Below are positions 34,359 through 42,964 of a DNA stretch of 64,000 nt, piece after piece. The stretch covers positions 1 through 64,000 of the forward strand of contig CADCVH010000087.1 of NCBI GenBank assembly GCA_902806085.1, in the 5' to 3' direction. The position numbers and the translations under genes were made by a program. The notes under the pieces were generated by a model. It worked only from the letters and a program-made list of their open reading frames with translations. It made no database searches and was not told the DNA's origin. The DNA is from an uncultured Rubrobacteraceae bacterium. GTDB lineage: Bacteria; Actinomycetota; Rubrobacteria; Rubrobacterales; Rubrobacteraceae. Each line of letters opens with the position of its first letter. Within the stretch, counting starts at the first letter, position 1.

Positions 34359-35299
34359 GCGCGCTCCAGGCGAGGTCCGCGACGCCGCGTACGCCGGACA
34401 AGCCCGGTCCGGGACCCATGCCAGGCGCCATCTTGCGCTCCCTGCGGCCCGCCGTGCGGCGCAGGATCGAGGGGCTTACCACGGGAGAGCACGCCTCCGT
34501 GCTGCTCGGCGAGGGGACCGAGCTCGCGCAGGTCCGGCCCTACGAGCCGGGCGACGACGTGCGCCGGATCGACTGGAACGCCACGGCCAGGACCGGCGGG
34601 CCGCACGTGCGCAAGCTCGTCGCGGAGCGGGCATTCACCTCCTGGGTGGCCCTCGACCGCTCGCCCTCGATGGCCTTCGGCACCGCCGACCGGCGCAAGG
34701 CGGACGTGGCCGAGGGCATCGTTGCGGTGCTCGCGCGCCTCGCCACCGGCGGCGGAGGCCGGGTGGGCCTGCTCGCCTTCGGTGGCTCCCGACCGCTGAC
34801 GATACCGCCCCGCGCGGGGCGCGCCGGCGCTATCGGGATCGTCGAGGCGGCCCGGCGGGATCCCGAAACCGCCGAGGTGGGCCGAACTTCTGTCGGCGGT
34901 GCCCTGGCCGGCCTGGGCCGCCTCGCCCGGCGACGCGGCCTGGTGGCTGTCGTCTCGGACTTCAGGGGACCGCGAAACTGGCAGAGGCCCCTCGCGCGGC
35001 TCGCCATCCGCCACGAGGTGCTCGCCGTCGAGGTGCGGGACCCGCGGGAGGGCGAGCTTCCCGACGTGGGCGAACTCGTCCTGGAAGATCCCGAGACGGG
35101 AAGACAGCTCCGGGCGGACACCGGGAGCCTGCGCCTGAGGGAGCGCTTCGCGTCGGAGGCCGCCGCCGAGCGCCGGGAGGTGGCGGGGGAGATCTCGCGC
35201 TCCGGCGCGACACACGTCGTGCTCTCGACGCGCGGCGACTGGCTCAAGGTTCTGGCCCTACACCTGCGAGGCCGGGCGTCCCGGGGAGGGAGGAGATGA
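34355..35299 (+). CDS. DUF58-domain protein
   Basis: The 314-residue protein has the DUF58 core RPYEPGDDVRRIDWNATART near residue 60-80 and a VWA-like region WVALDRSPSMAFG with a degenerate MIDAS (D-S-PS). No membrane helix is present. It is the usual middle gene of the MoxR-DUF58-BatA module, probably part of a complex assembled by MoxR. GTG 34355 and its stop overlap both neighbours by 4 nt. Confidence 0.9.
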   Translation: MSALQARSATPRTPDKPGPGPMPGAILRSLRPAVRRRIEGLTTGEHASVLLGEGTELAQVRPYEPGDDVRRIDWNATARTGGPHVRKLVAERAFTSWVALDRSPSMAFGTADRRKADVAEGIVAVLARLATGGGGRVGLLAFGGSRPLTIPPRAGRAGAIGIVEAARRDPETAEVGRTSVGGALAGLGRLARRRGLVAVVSDFRGPRNWQRPLARLAIRHEVLAVEVRDPREGELPDVGELVLEDPETGRQLRADTGSLRLRERFASEAAAERREVAGEISRSGATHVVLSTRGDWLKVLALHLRGRASRGGRR

Positions 35300-36276
35300 G
35301 CTTCGCCTGGCCGGTGGCGCTCTGGGCCCTCCTCCTGGTCCCCACGGCGGTCGCGCTCTACCTGGCTCTCCAGAGACGGCGCAAACGGCACGTCGTGCGT
35401 TTCACGAACCTGGACCTGCTCTCCAATTTGGTGCCGCGTCTTCCCGGCTGGCGCCGCCACCTCCCTCCCGTGCTCTTGCTCATGGCGCTGGGCGCGCTGG
35501 TCGTCGGGTTTGCCAGGCCCCAGGCGACGGTCCTCGTGCCGCGGGAGGAGGCCAACGTCGTGATGGTGATGGACGTCTCGGGCTCGATGGAGGCCACGGA
35601 CGTCTCGCCCGACCGGCTGGTCGCGGCCCAGGAGGCCGCCGGGGCCTTCCTCGACCGGTTGCCCGAGGACCTGCGGGTCGGGCTCGTGACGTTCTCGGAA
35701 CGGGAGCAGGTGCTCTCGGCGCCCACCGCGGACCACGCCGCCGTCCGGGACGCCGTGGACTCCCTGGAGGCCGGGGGCGGCACCGCGATGGGCGACGGCC
35801 TCATGCGGGCAACGGAGATCAGCCAGCTCGGCCTGGACGGCGGGCAGCGAGACGGCTCGAACGGGGGCGGCGACGGGGCGGGCGTCCCGGCGGCGGTGGT
35901 GCTGCTCTCCGACGGGGCCAACACCAACGGGCAGACGGAGCCCGCGGAGGCTGCGCGCAGGGCGCGGGATCTCGACGTGCCGGTCTTCACCGTGGCCCTC
36001 GGCACCGAGGGGGGCACCGTCGAGGCGCCGGGTGGGCGGGCGGTCCCCGTACCCCCGGATCAGGAGACCCTGGGGCGAATCGCGCGGCAGACCGGGGGCG
36101 AGTTCTTCGCCTCGGCCTCCGAGGGAGACCTGGTGGACGTCTACGAGGACCTCGGGTCTTCGCTCGGGTTCGTCGAGGAGGAGCTGGAGGTGACCGCGGC
36201 CTTCGCGGCGGCGGGGGCAGTCCTGATCCTGGTCGGCGGCACGCTCTCCGCCCTCTGGTTCGGACGGCTGCCGTGA
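35296..36276 (+). CDS. BatA-like membrane VWA protein
   Basis: Residues 5-25 and ~58-78 are membrane helices; the VWA domain from ~90 has an intact MIDAS DVSGSMEATD, with GTAMGDGL and LLSDGANTNGQ as later metal residues. A final helix sits near 300. This is the BatA/BatB arrangement found with MoxR. The domain faces outside. A short intergenic gap follows, so the envelope module proper ends here. Start ATGA overlaps the DUF58 stop. Confidence 0.88.
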   Translation: MSFAWPVALWALLLVPTAVALYLALQRRRKRHVVRFTNLDLLSNLVPRLPGWRRHLPPVLLLMALGALVVGFARPQATVLVPREEANVVMVMDVSGSMEATDVSPDRLVAAQEAAGAFLDRLPEDLRVGLVTFSEREQVLSAPTADHAAVRDAVDSLEAGGGTAMGDGLMRATEISQLGLDGGQRDGSNGGGDGAGVPAAVVLLSDGANTNGQTEPAEAARRARDLDVPVFTVALGTEGGTVEAPGGRAVPVPPDQETLGRIARQTGGEFFASASEGDLVDVYEDLGSSLGFVEEELEVTAAFAAAGAVLILVGGTLSALWFGRLP

Positions 36277-36367
36277 AGTTCTCCTGTCAACAAAGAAGGG
36301 AGGCAGTCGTGTAAACCTCCACCGGCAGTGACGGTTTGGAACAGAGAGCGAAGTGAGGAGGTGGAAG

Positions 36368-36565
36368 ATGAGAGCGAGGAGATTCCTGGTAGGGATCGCG
36401 GCCGTGGCCGGTCTGGCCCTTTTCGGGGGCGCGGCGATCGCCCAGCAAAACGGGCAGGCTCCGGGGCAGCAGGCGCCCGGCGCGCAGCAGCAGCAAGGGC
36501 CGGGCGGCTCCGGTTATGACTGCCCAGAGAAGGGCGGTCAGGGCCAGCAGGAGACGGAGGTCTAA
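36368..36565 (+). CDS. Small secreted glutamine/glycine-rich peptide (65 aa)
   Basis: ATG 36368 follows GAGGAGGTGGAAG. The signal peptide FLVGIAAVAGLALFGGAAIA is cut after AQQ-like sequence, leaving a mature ~40-residue peptide of Q, G and P with a single cysteine in GYDCPEKGG. The lone cysteine could dimerise or bind metal. I do not recognise the family. It sits between the VWA gene and the dioxygenase-like gene in the same direction. Confidence 0.6.
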   Translation: MRARRFLVGIAAVAGLALFGGAAIAQQNGQAPGQQAPGAQQQQGPGGSGYDCPEKGGQGQQETEV

Positions 36566-36677
36566 CCACCGAAGCAAGGGGGGCGGACGGGGCCTGTTCG
36601 GTGCCGTCCGTCTCCGAGAGAAGGAATCACACCGTTGAAGAGCATCGAGACGGGGATCGCGACCGGAGGTAGGAATA

Positions 36678-37250
36678 GTGAATGGTAGGACGGAGAAGGG
36701 ACGGGCTGGTGGGGACGCGGCGCACGCGTCGCGTTGGCCGGGGGCCGTCGTGGGGCTCTTCGTGCTCGCGCTCGCCGCGGGTATCTTGTTCTACGTCTTT
36801 GCGGGCGAGAGAGCCGCGGCCGGGTCTGGGGACCAGGAGGCGGACGCCCGGAATGTCGCGGCAGGATGCGTGCCCACCGAGAGCGACCCCGGCGGCACGA
36901 ACAACTACATACCCGACGCGCCGGTAGAGGGCGACCTCGGCGACGGCCTGGTGGTGTCGGGGACGGTGCGGGAGGCCGGGACGTGCGAGCCCGTCGAGGA
37001 CGCGCGCGTGCAGGTCTGGCTCTCGACCGCCGGCGGGGACGAGACCGCGCCGGGCAACCGCGGCAGCGTCCTGACGGACGACCGGGGTAGCTACCGGATA
37101 GAGACCGACCCCGCGGTGTCACAGTTCGGGGAGCCCAACGTCCACGTCGCCTACGACGACGGGGAGTACGAAGCGGTCTTCCGGCGCCTGGTGATCGACG
37201 AGGACGATGCGGGCCTGGCGTCGAATCTGGTGCTGGAGCCGAATGGATAG
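36678..37250 (+). CDS. Membrane-anchored protein with intradiol-dioxygenase-like beta domain
   Basis: A signal anchor (VVGLFVLALAAGILFYVFAG) precedes a ~140-residue beta-sandwich: LVVSGTVREAGTCEPVEDARV, LTDDRGSYRIETDP and NVHVAYDDGEYEAVFRRLVIDED. This is the catechol 1,2-dioxygenase or carboxypeptidase-regulatory fold. The Tyr/His iron ligands of true dioxygenases are not evident, so a binding or redox role is more likely than ring cleavage. The stop overlaps the next gene. Two cysteines (VAAGCV and GTCEP) could form a disulfide. Confidence 0.6.
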   Translation: MNGRTEKGRAGGDAAHASRWPGAVVGLFVLALAAGILFYVFAGERAAAGSGDQEADARNVAAGCVPTESDPGGTNNYIPDAPVEGDLGDGLVVSGTVREAGTCEPVEDARVQVWLSTAGGDETAPGNRGSVLTDDRGSYRIETDPAVSQFGEPNVHVAYDDGEYEAVFRRLVIDEDDAGLASNLVLEPNG

Positions 37251-37901
37251 AGGTGGGAAACGCCGGGGGGCGTCCCGCCTCGTTCTCGGGGTCTTCGCCG
37301 TCCTACTCTCGATTCCGGTTCTCGTCGCGCTGGCGAGCCCGCACCTAGCCGATGCGCCGCCGACGCTGCTGGTCGCGACCTCGACCGGGGTGCTCGCCCT
37401 GGGCTTCTGGTCGTCGAGGTCGTTCTGCCGGGCCGGCCGCGCTGGATCGTCCGGGCGGTCGGGGCCGGCCTGATGAGCTGGCACCGCGCCATCGCTCTGG
37501 CCGTAATCGGGCTCGTGCTGCTGCACGTCGGCGCCCTGTTCGTCTACAGCCCCGGCGACGCCCTCTTCGCGCTCACCCCGGCGGCCCCGACGCACTCACG
37601 CCTCGGCGTCCTCGCGCTGGTTTGCCTCGCGCTTACGGCGGCGCTGGCGTTGGGCCGGCGACGGCTAGGCCTCGGCCGCCCGGAATGGCGCGCGCTGCAC
37701 CTCGCGCTGGCCGTGGCCATCCTGGGAACCGCGTTCGCCCACGCCGTCCTGATCCAGGGCGCGCTCGACGGCCCGGTCGGGTCTCTGCTCCTCTACGGCG
37801 GTGTGGCCATCGCCGGTGCCTCGGTCTTGTACACGGGGCTTCTGCGCCCCCTGCGGCTGCGCGGCCGGAGGGAGCCGGGGGCGGGTGACCCCGCGCCGTG
37901 A
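37243..37901 (+). pseudogene. Ferric reductase-like heme membrane protein, frameshifted near 37404
   Basis: ATG 37243 opens a helical protein (LVLGVFAVLLSIPVLVAL and TLLVATSTGVLALG). Around 37404 the frame slips by one base; the continuation reads LLVVEVVLPGRPRWIVR, MSWHRAIALAVIGLVLLHVG and LHLALAVAILGTAFAHAVL. The two His-rich helices (WHRAIA...LLH and LH...AHA) match heme-coordinating ferric-reductase-like proteins. Without the slip the product would be about 219 residues with six helices. An intact 142-residue part can start at ATG 37473. Confidence 0.65.
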
Positions 37902-39061
37902 ACGCCGGAACGGGGGTAGCCACCCGACGTGCCCGGCGCCTGGGCGGACGCCTGGGCGGACGCCTGGGCGGTGTAGACGCCGCCCGCGCGGTCGCTGTGC
38001 TCGGCATGGTCATGGTCCACTTCGGGCCCACCCCGGCCCCCGACACCGCGCTCGGCGACCTCTACGGGGTGACCCACGGGCGCGCCTCCGTCCTGTTCGC
38101 GTTCCTCGCCGGGGTGGGGGTGGCGCTGCTGGCCGCCGGGAGACCGGGCGGGAGTGCCAGGCGGCCGGCGGGCGTCCGCGGACGCCTGCTCCTGCGGGCG
38201 GTTCTGCTGTTGCCGCTCGGGCTGTGGCTGCAAGAACTCGACCACGGGGTGCTGGTGATCCTCCAATTCTACGCGCTCTACTTCGTGTTCGCGGCGCTCG
38301 TCTTTGCGCTCCCCGACCTCTGGCTGCTGGCGGGTGCTGTGTCCTCGCTCCTGGGTGGCGCGCTGGTCTACCTCGTGGCCGAGACGGCCGCGCCGGGATG
38401 GTTCGCCGCCTACCCGGCCGCGATCGGAGATCCACCCGAAAGGATCGCGCGGGACCTGCTGCTCTCTGGGGCGTACCCCCTGGCCACTTGGGCGGCGCCG
38501 CTTCTCGTGGGGTTATGGGTGGGGCGGCGGGACCTCTCGTCGCCGGCGACGCTGTGGTGGATGCTCGGGGCCGGGCTCGCGGTCGCCGGGGCCGCGGCCT
38601 TCGTCGGGCCGGACGGGACGTCGGGTTTCGCCGGGCTCCTGACGGCCGAGCCGCACGGCCAGATGCCGCTCTGGACGCTCGGCTCTATAGGATCCGGGTG
38701 CGCCGTGCTTGGGGCAGCGCTGCTGCTCGTCGGGTGGCTCCCGGGCTTGACGTGGCCGCTGGTCGCTACCGGCCAGATGGCGCTGACCGTCTACGTGGGG
38801 CACCTGCTGCTGCTCGACTCCTACGCGGGGCTGGTACGGCGCGAGTCCGTCCCCGAAGCCTTCCTGACCGTCGGGATCTTCTTCTCTATCGTCGCCTGCG
38901 CCTGTGCCGTCTGGCGTGCGACGCTCTCCCGCGGTCCGCTCGAGTACGCCTTCGCGGCGCCCTGGTGGGCGCTCGAGCGCGTCCTGGGACACCTCGGCCA
39001 GGGCCGCAAGGTCCGCCGCGGGCCCGCCGCGCGCGGAGAGGGAGGTGAGTCCGGAACGTGA
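37898..39061 (+). CDS. DUF418/HGSNAT-like multipass membrane protein
   Basis: The 387-residue protein has about ten membrane helices, a DAARAVAVLGMVMVHFGP start typical of the acyltransferase-like DUF418/DUF1624 families, and a C-terminal GQMALTVYVGHLLLLDSYAG with a conserved His. GTG 37898 overlaps the preceding stop by 4 nt. A triplicated 12-bp repeat encodes the GRLGGRLGG part of the cytoplasmic N-terminus. It might acylate an envelope glycan or lipid; this is inference. Confidence 0.7.
   Translation: MNAGTGVATRRARRLGGRLGGRLGGVDAARAVAVLGMVMVHFGPTPAPDTALGDLYGVTHGRASVLFAFLAGVGVALLAAGRPGGSARRPAGVRGRLLLRAVLLLPLGLWLQELDHGVLVILQFYALYFVFAALVFALPDLWLLAGAVSSLLGGALVYLVAETAAPGWFAAYPAAIGDPPERIARDLLLSGAYPLATWAAPLLVGLWVGRRDLSSPATLWWMLGAGLAVAGAAAFVGPDGTSGFAGLLTAEPHGQMPLWTLGSIGSGCAVLGAALLLVGWLPGLTWPLVATGQMALTVYVGHLLLLDSYAGLVRRESVPEAFLTVGIFFSIVACACAVWRATLSRGPLEYAFAAPWWALERVLGHLGQGRKVRRGPAARGEGGESGT
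37937..37972 (+). repeat. 12-bp unit in three copies
   Basis: CGCCTGGGCGGA is repeated three times (the third ends in T) in the 5' part of the DUF418 gene. Confidence 0.85.
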
Positions 39062-40206
39062 GCCCCGTAGACTACGCCGTAGCGGCGTTCGTGCTCGTGC
39101 TTGCCTTCCTCGGGTGGCGTGCCGGCCTCCTCTCGGCGGCGTTCTCCCTGGCCGGGTTGTTCGCGGGTGTCTACCTGGGCATGAATGCGGCCCCGGCGCT
39201 CGTCTCGGCGTGGCCCGAGCTCGGGGCTTACGAACTGCCCATACTCCTTGGTGCAGCCCTCTTCTGCGGCGCGATCGGACGGTCCCTGTTCGGGGCCGCG
39301 GGCCGTCGTCTCGGGTCCGGTCTGGGACGTCTGCCCGCCGTCGGGACGGTACTCAGAACGCTAAACGGTCTCGGGGGCGCGGTCTTCGGGGTTGTCGTCG
39401 GGCTCGCCCTCGTCTGGGTTTTGGGTCTCGCCGCCCTGCAGGCGCCGCTGCCGGCCGCCAGGCAGGCCGCGGAAGGCTCCGGCGTGATCCGGGCGCTAAA
39501 CGACCGCGTGCCGCCGGGCGTCGTCGGCGAGACGTTCTTCGGCACGTCCGCCCTGGCAGGGTTGGAGAACCCGTGGCCCGGGACCGGCGATCCCGCTTCC
39601 CCCTCCGCCGGTTACCGGCGGGGCGTCCGGGAGGCGGCGCCGGGCGTTGTGCGCGTCTCCGCGTCCACCGGGCCCGCCTTCGGCTCCGCCGGGTCGGGGT
39701 GGACCGCGGCCCCTGGGCTCGTCGTCACCAACGCCCACGTGGTGGAAGGGGCCCAGAGCGTGGGCGTGGGCGTCCGGGGTTCGTGGGAGCGGTTGCCCGC
39801 CGAGGTTCTCGTCTACGACGAGAGAAACGACGTGGCGGTGCTCGGGGTCGAGAACCTCGGTGCTCCGGTTCTGCCAACGGGCCGGGCCTCCCCCGGACGG
39901 CCGGTGGCGATCTTAGGCTACCCGGGCGCGGGATCCTTCGACGCCTCGCCCGGACGCGTGGGCCGGACGGGCCCGCTCCTCGCGGCCGACGCCTCGGGCG
40001 GCTTGCCCGTGGGGAGGACCGTAACCAGCGTGAGCGGCGAGGCGCGACCCGGAAACTCGGGAGGCCCGGTGGTCGACGGCCGCGGCGAGGTGGTCGCCAC
40101 GGTCTTCGGCGCCGGGGTCGGTCCCGGAGAAGCGACGTACGCCGTGCCGTCCTCCATCGTCGAGGAACGCGTGCGTCTTGCGGAACGTCGCGCCGGTGGG
40201 CCGTAA
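39058..40206 (+). CDS. MarP-like membrane serine protease (CvpA fusion)
   Basis: The N-terminal ~150 residues form four membrane helices of CvpA/colicin-V type; from ~195 a trypsin-like periplasmic domain carries TNAHVVEG (His), NDVAVLGV (Asp) and GNSGGPVVD (Ser). This fold is that of mycobacterial MarP, an acid and oxidative stress protease. GTG 39058 overlaps the DUF418 stop by 4 nt. It completes the overlapping part of the envelope-stress gene train. A hairpin follows. Confidence 0.85.
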   Translation: MSPVDYAVAAFVLVLAFLGWRAGLLSAAFSLAGLFAGVYLGMNAAPALVSAWPELGAYELPILLGAALFCGAIGRSLFGAAGRRLGSGLGRLPAVGTVLRTLNGLGGAVFGVVVGLALVWVLGLAALQAPLPAARQAAEGSGVIRALNDRVPPGVVGETFFGTSALAGLENPWPGTGDPASPSAGYRRGVREAAPGVVRVSASTGPAFGSAGSGWTAAPGLVVTNAHVVEGAQSVGVGVRGSWERLPAEVLVYDERNDVAVLGVENLGAPVLPTGRASPGRPVAILGYPGAGSFDASPGRVGRTGPLLAADASGGLPVGRTVTSVSGEARPGNSGGPVVDGRGEVVATVFGAGVGPGEATYAVPSSIVEERVRLAERRAGGP

Positions 40207-40211
40207 CCGTG

Positions 40212-40229
40212 CCTGCGAATCTTCGCAGG
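40212..40229 (+). terminator. Intrinsic-type terminator after the MarP-like gene
   Basis: CCTGCGAA-TC-TTCGCAGG is a perfect 8-bp stem followed by TTTCTC. It separates the MoxR train from the sigma-HtrA pair. Confidence 0.6.
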
Positions 40230-40328
40230 TTTCTCGGAGGCCGCCCTAAGGGGGCGAAGCCATACTCGTCCCCACGACGAACGCGGCGGACGCCTCGAAC
40301 GGACTAAACGCACCGGAAGGAGCGAGCA

Positions 40329-41186
40329 ATGTACAGCCACGCAGCGGGGGCCACGGAGGTTCCGGACCTGATCCCCGGCTACTTCGCGCGCATAGACAAG
40401 GGCAAACTTCTCACGCCGGCCGAGGAGACCGATCTCTCCCGAAAGGCGAGGGCCGGCCAGGAGCCGGCCCGGAAGAGGTTGGTCGAGAAGAACCTCAGGC
40501 TCGTGATCTCGGTGGCCAAGAAGTACCGCGGCTACGGGCTGCCGTTCGAGGACCTCATCCAGGAGGGGAACCTTGGCCTGATGAAGGCGGTGGACAAGTT
40601 CGACCCCGACAAGGGTTTCAGGTTCTCCACGTACGCGACGTGGTGGATCCGCCAGGCGATCCAGCGGGGGGTAGCGGACAAGGGCCTCACCATCCGCGTC
40701 CCCGTCCACATGGGCGAGAGGGTCCGCAAGGCGTCTCGGGCCAGAGGGGAGCTTTCCTCGGAGCTCGGGCGTGAGCCGACGCATGAGGAGGTCGCCGCGA
40801 AGCTCGGGTGCCCGGTCGAGATGCTGGACGAGACCCTCGACGCCCGGAGGGAGATCGTGAGCCTGAACAGGCCCCTGAACCCCGACGAGGGCGCCTCCGA
40901 GTTCGGGGACTTCCTGCCCGACGAGGGCATAACAGACACGGCGGACGACCTGATCGAGGATGAGGGACGGCGCCTGCTGATCCAGGCCGTGGAAGCGCTC
41001 CCGGAACGCCTGCGGCGCGTACTCATCCGGCGCCACGGCCTCGATGCCCACAAGAAGTCCACCCTCCGGCAGCTCGGCGAAGAGCTCGGCGTCTCCCGCG
41101 AGAGGGTCCGCCAGATCCAGGAGGAGGCCGAAACGGCGCTCGCGAAGTCGTTGCGCGGCGCCCTGAGAGAAGAGGTCGTGGCGTGA
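40329..41186 (+). CDS. Sigma-70 family RNA polymerase sigma factor (group 2-like)
   Basis: The 285-residue protein has region 1.2-2 (RLVEKNLRLVISVAKKYRGYGLPFEDLIQEGNLGLM with core-binding, then FSTYATWWIRQAIQR for -10 recognition), region 3, and region 4 with STLRQLGEELGVSRERVRQIQEEAE. It lacks the long region 1.1 and spacer of a primary sigma, so it is probably a stress sigma. ATG 40329 follows GGAAGGAGCGAG. The stop overlaps the HtrA start by 4 nt, a direct link between a stress sigma and an envelope protease. Confidence 0.92.
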   Translation: MYSHAAGATEVPDLIPGYFARIDKGKLLTPAEETDLSRKARAGQEPARKRLVEKNLRLVISVAKKYRGYGLPFEDLIQEGNLGLMKAVDKFDPDKGFRFSTYATWWIRQAIQRGVADKGLTIRVPVHMGERVRKASRARGELSSELGREPTHEEVAAKLGCPVEMLDETLDARREIVSLNRPLNPDEGASEFGDFLPDEGITDTADDLIEDEGRRLLIQAVEALPERLRRVLIRRHGLDAHKKSTLRQLGEELGVSRERVRQIQEEAETALAKSLRGALREEVVA

Positions 41187-42256
41187 GCATCGGGTACAAG
41201 TTCTTGCTGTTGTCCACCGTGTTGCTGGCGCTGGTCGTGGGCGCGGTCGGTCTGGCGCTGTTCGGCGGGGGGGAGGATGGCGGGGCCCAAAGCGCGGTCG
41301 CGCAGACCGCCGCGCCCGCCGAGGTGCCCGCCGGCGAGCCCGTGGCCCGGGTGGCCTCGGAGCTCGGTCCTTCGGCCGTGCAGGTCAACGTCGAGGTCTC
41401 GCAGGACACGCCCTACGGGACAGAGCAGGGCGAAGGGATAGGCAGCGGCGTGGTCTACCGCGAGGACGGCTACGTCGTCACCAACAACCACGTCGTCGAG
41501 GGGGCATCTTCGGTCGAGGTGGCCTTCGCCGACGGCACGACCGAGCGGGGCGAGGTGGTCGCCGGCGACGAGTTCACCGACCTCGCCGTGGTGCGGGTGG
41601 ACCGCGACGGGCTGCCGGCGGCGAGCTTCGCCGAGGGCGACCCGGCGGTGGGCCAGATGGCCGTCGCCATCGGCAGCCCGCAGGGCTTCGATTCCACCGT
41701 CACCTCCGGCGTCATAAGCGGCCTGAGCCGGGAGCTCCCCGCCGAGCTCACCGGCGGGGACACGGCGCTGGTGGACCTGATACAGACCGACGCCGCGATC
41801 TCCCCCGGTTCCTCTGGCGGCGCCCTGGCCGACCGCTCCGGCCGGGTGGTCGGCGTGAACGTGGCCTACGTCCCGCCGGAGGCGGGGGCCGAGAGCCTGG
41901 GGTTCGCCATCCCCTCGGACACGGTTGTCTCGGTCGCCGACCAGCTCATTGAGGACGGCGAGGCCGTCCACCCGTACCTCGGCATCTCGCTGGCCGACGC
42001 CGCCGCAGAGGGGTCAGGCAGCCCGGCCGAGTCCGGCGCGGTCGTCACGGAGGTCGAGCCGGGCGGACCGTCGGAAGAGGCCGGCGTCGTCCCGGAAGAC
42101 GTCGTGACCGCCATCGGGTCCGCCCCCGTGGAGGACTCTGGCGACCTGCTCGGCGGCCTGCGCGACTACACGCCCGGGGAGAACGCCCGGCTTACGCTGG
42201 CGAGGGAGGGCGATGAACTTACGGTCGACGTGCCGCTCGGCGAGCGCAATGGCTAG
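41183..42256 (+). CDS. HtrA/DegP-type periplasmic serine protease with PDZ domain
   Basis: A membrane anchor at ~5-28 leads to a trypsin-like domain with YVVTNNHVVEGASSV (His), EFTDLAVVRV (Asp) and SPGSSGGALAD (Ser). A C-terminal PDZ domain (SGAVVTEVEPGGPSEEAGV, DVVTAIGSAPVED) follows. It degrades or refolds damaged exported proteins. GTG 41183 overlaps the sigma stop. An ISL3 element begins about 110 bp after its stop. Confidence 0.92.
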   Translation: MSIGYKFLLLSTVLLALVVGAVGLALFGGGEDGGAQSAVAQTAAPAEVPAGEPVARVASELGPSAVQVNVEVSQDTPYGTEQGEGIGSGVVYREDGYVVTNNHVVEGASSVEVAFADGTTERGEVVAGDEFTDLAVVRVDRDGLPAASFAEGDPAVGQMAVAIGSPQGFDSTVTSGVISGLSRELPAELTGGDTALVDLIQTDAAISPGSSGGALADRSGRVVGVNVAYVPPEAGAESLGFAIPSDTVVSVADQLIEDGEAVHPYLGISLADAAAEGSGSPAESGAVVTEVEPGGPSEEAGVVPEDVVTAIGSAPVEDSGDLLGGLRDYTPGENARLTLAREGDELTVDVPLGERNG

Positions 42257-42416
42257 AGCAAGCACCGCGACGAAGATCCGGAGCGGGCGCGGCGCCGGCG
42301 CGGCGCCGGCGGGGTCCTCCGGGGCCGTGGACAAGGGAGTAGACTCGTGGTCACTCCACAGACTAGGACATAAACCCCGGGCTCTGTCGGTAAGTTGGTG
42401 AAAGGGGTGTTGCCCG

Positions 42417-42914
42417 TCAGTCGGCTCCGATGGCTGTCCGTAGGTCCTCCACGAACCGCCGCAACACCTCCGGGCCGTAGGTGAACTCCGCGGTGTCCCT
42501 CGCACGGCGGAAGTCTATGGGTCCTTCCTCGTAGGGGTCGCCCACGTAGCGCGGGAGGAAGTGGGCGTGGAGGTGCGGCATCGTGTTGCCGTGGATGTCC
42601 ACGTTTATCTTCACGGCCCCGGTCACCTCCTGCAGAGCACGCGAGGTGCGGCGCATGTCGTCCATGAGCAGGGCCGCTTCCTCCTGCTCCAGATCGTGGA
42701 GCTCGACGGCGTGGCGGTTGAGGACCAGGCAGCAGTAGCCGCGGAAGGGCGCGCCCTCCTCGGTGGTGAGCCTGCTGGCCCCCATCTCGGCTATGACGAC
42801 GACCTCGGGCGGCTTGTGGTCTCCGCAGAGGTCGCACGCCTCCCCGCTCAGAAGCGCCCGCCACCTCTCGGAGTCCCTCCAGGGTCTCCCGTACAACTCC
42901 GGCCTTTCGCTCAC
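42417..42914 (-). CDS. HIT-family protein carried inside the ISL3 element
   Basis: The product shows the HIT triad near the middle: IHGNTMPHLHAHFLPR (H-x-H-x-H with HLHAH). An N-terminal CDLCGD may bind zinc, and the fold matches diadenosine tetraphosphate or phosphoramidate hydrolases. GTG 42914 is preceded by GGGAGGG at ideal spacing. It lies between the left inverted end and the divergent transposase, so it travels with the element. Confidence 0.8.
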   Translation of the reverse strand: MSERPELYGRPWRDSERWRALLSGEACDLCGDHKPPEVVVIAEMGASRLTTEEGAPFRGYCCLVLNRHAVELHDLEQEEAALLMDDMRRTSRALQEVTGAVKINVDIHGNTMPHLHAHFLPRYVGDPYEEGPIDFRRARDTAEFTYGPEVLRRFVEDLRTAIGAD

Positions 42915-42964
42915 GTGCCCTCCCTTTACCGCCGCCATGCCCGAGACAAGAAAGGTAGCAACCC

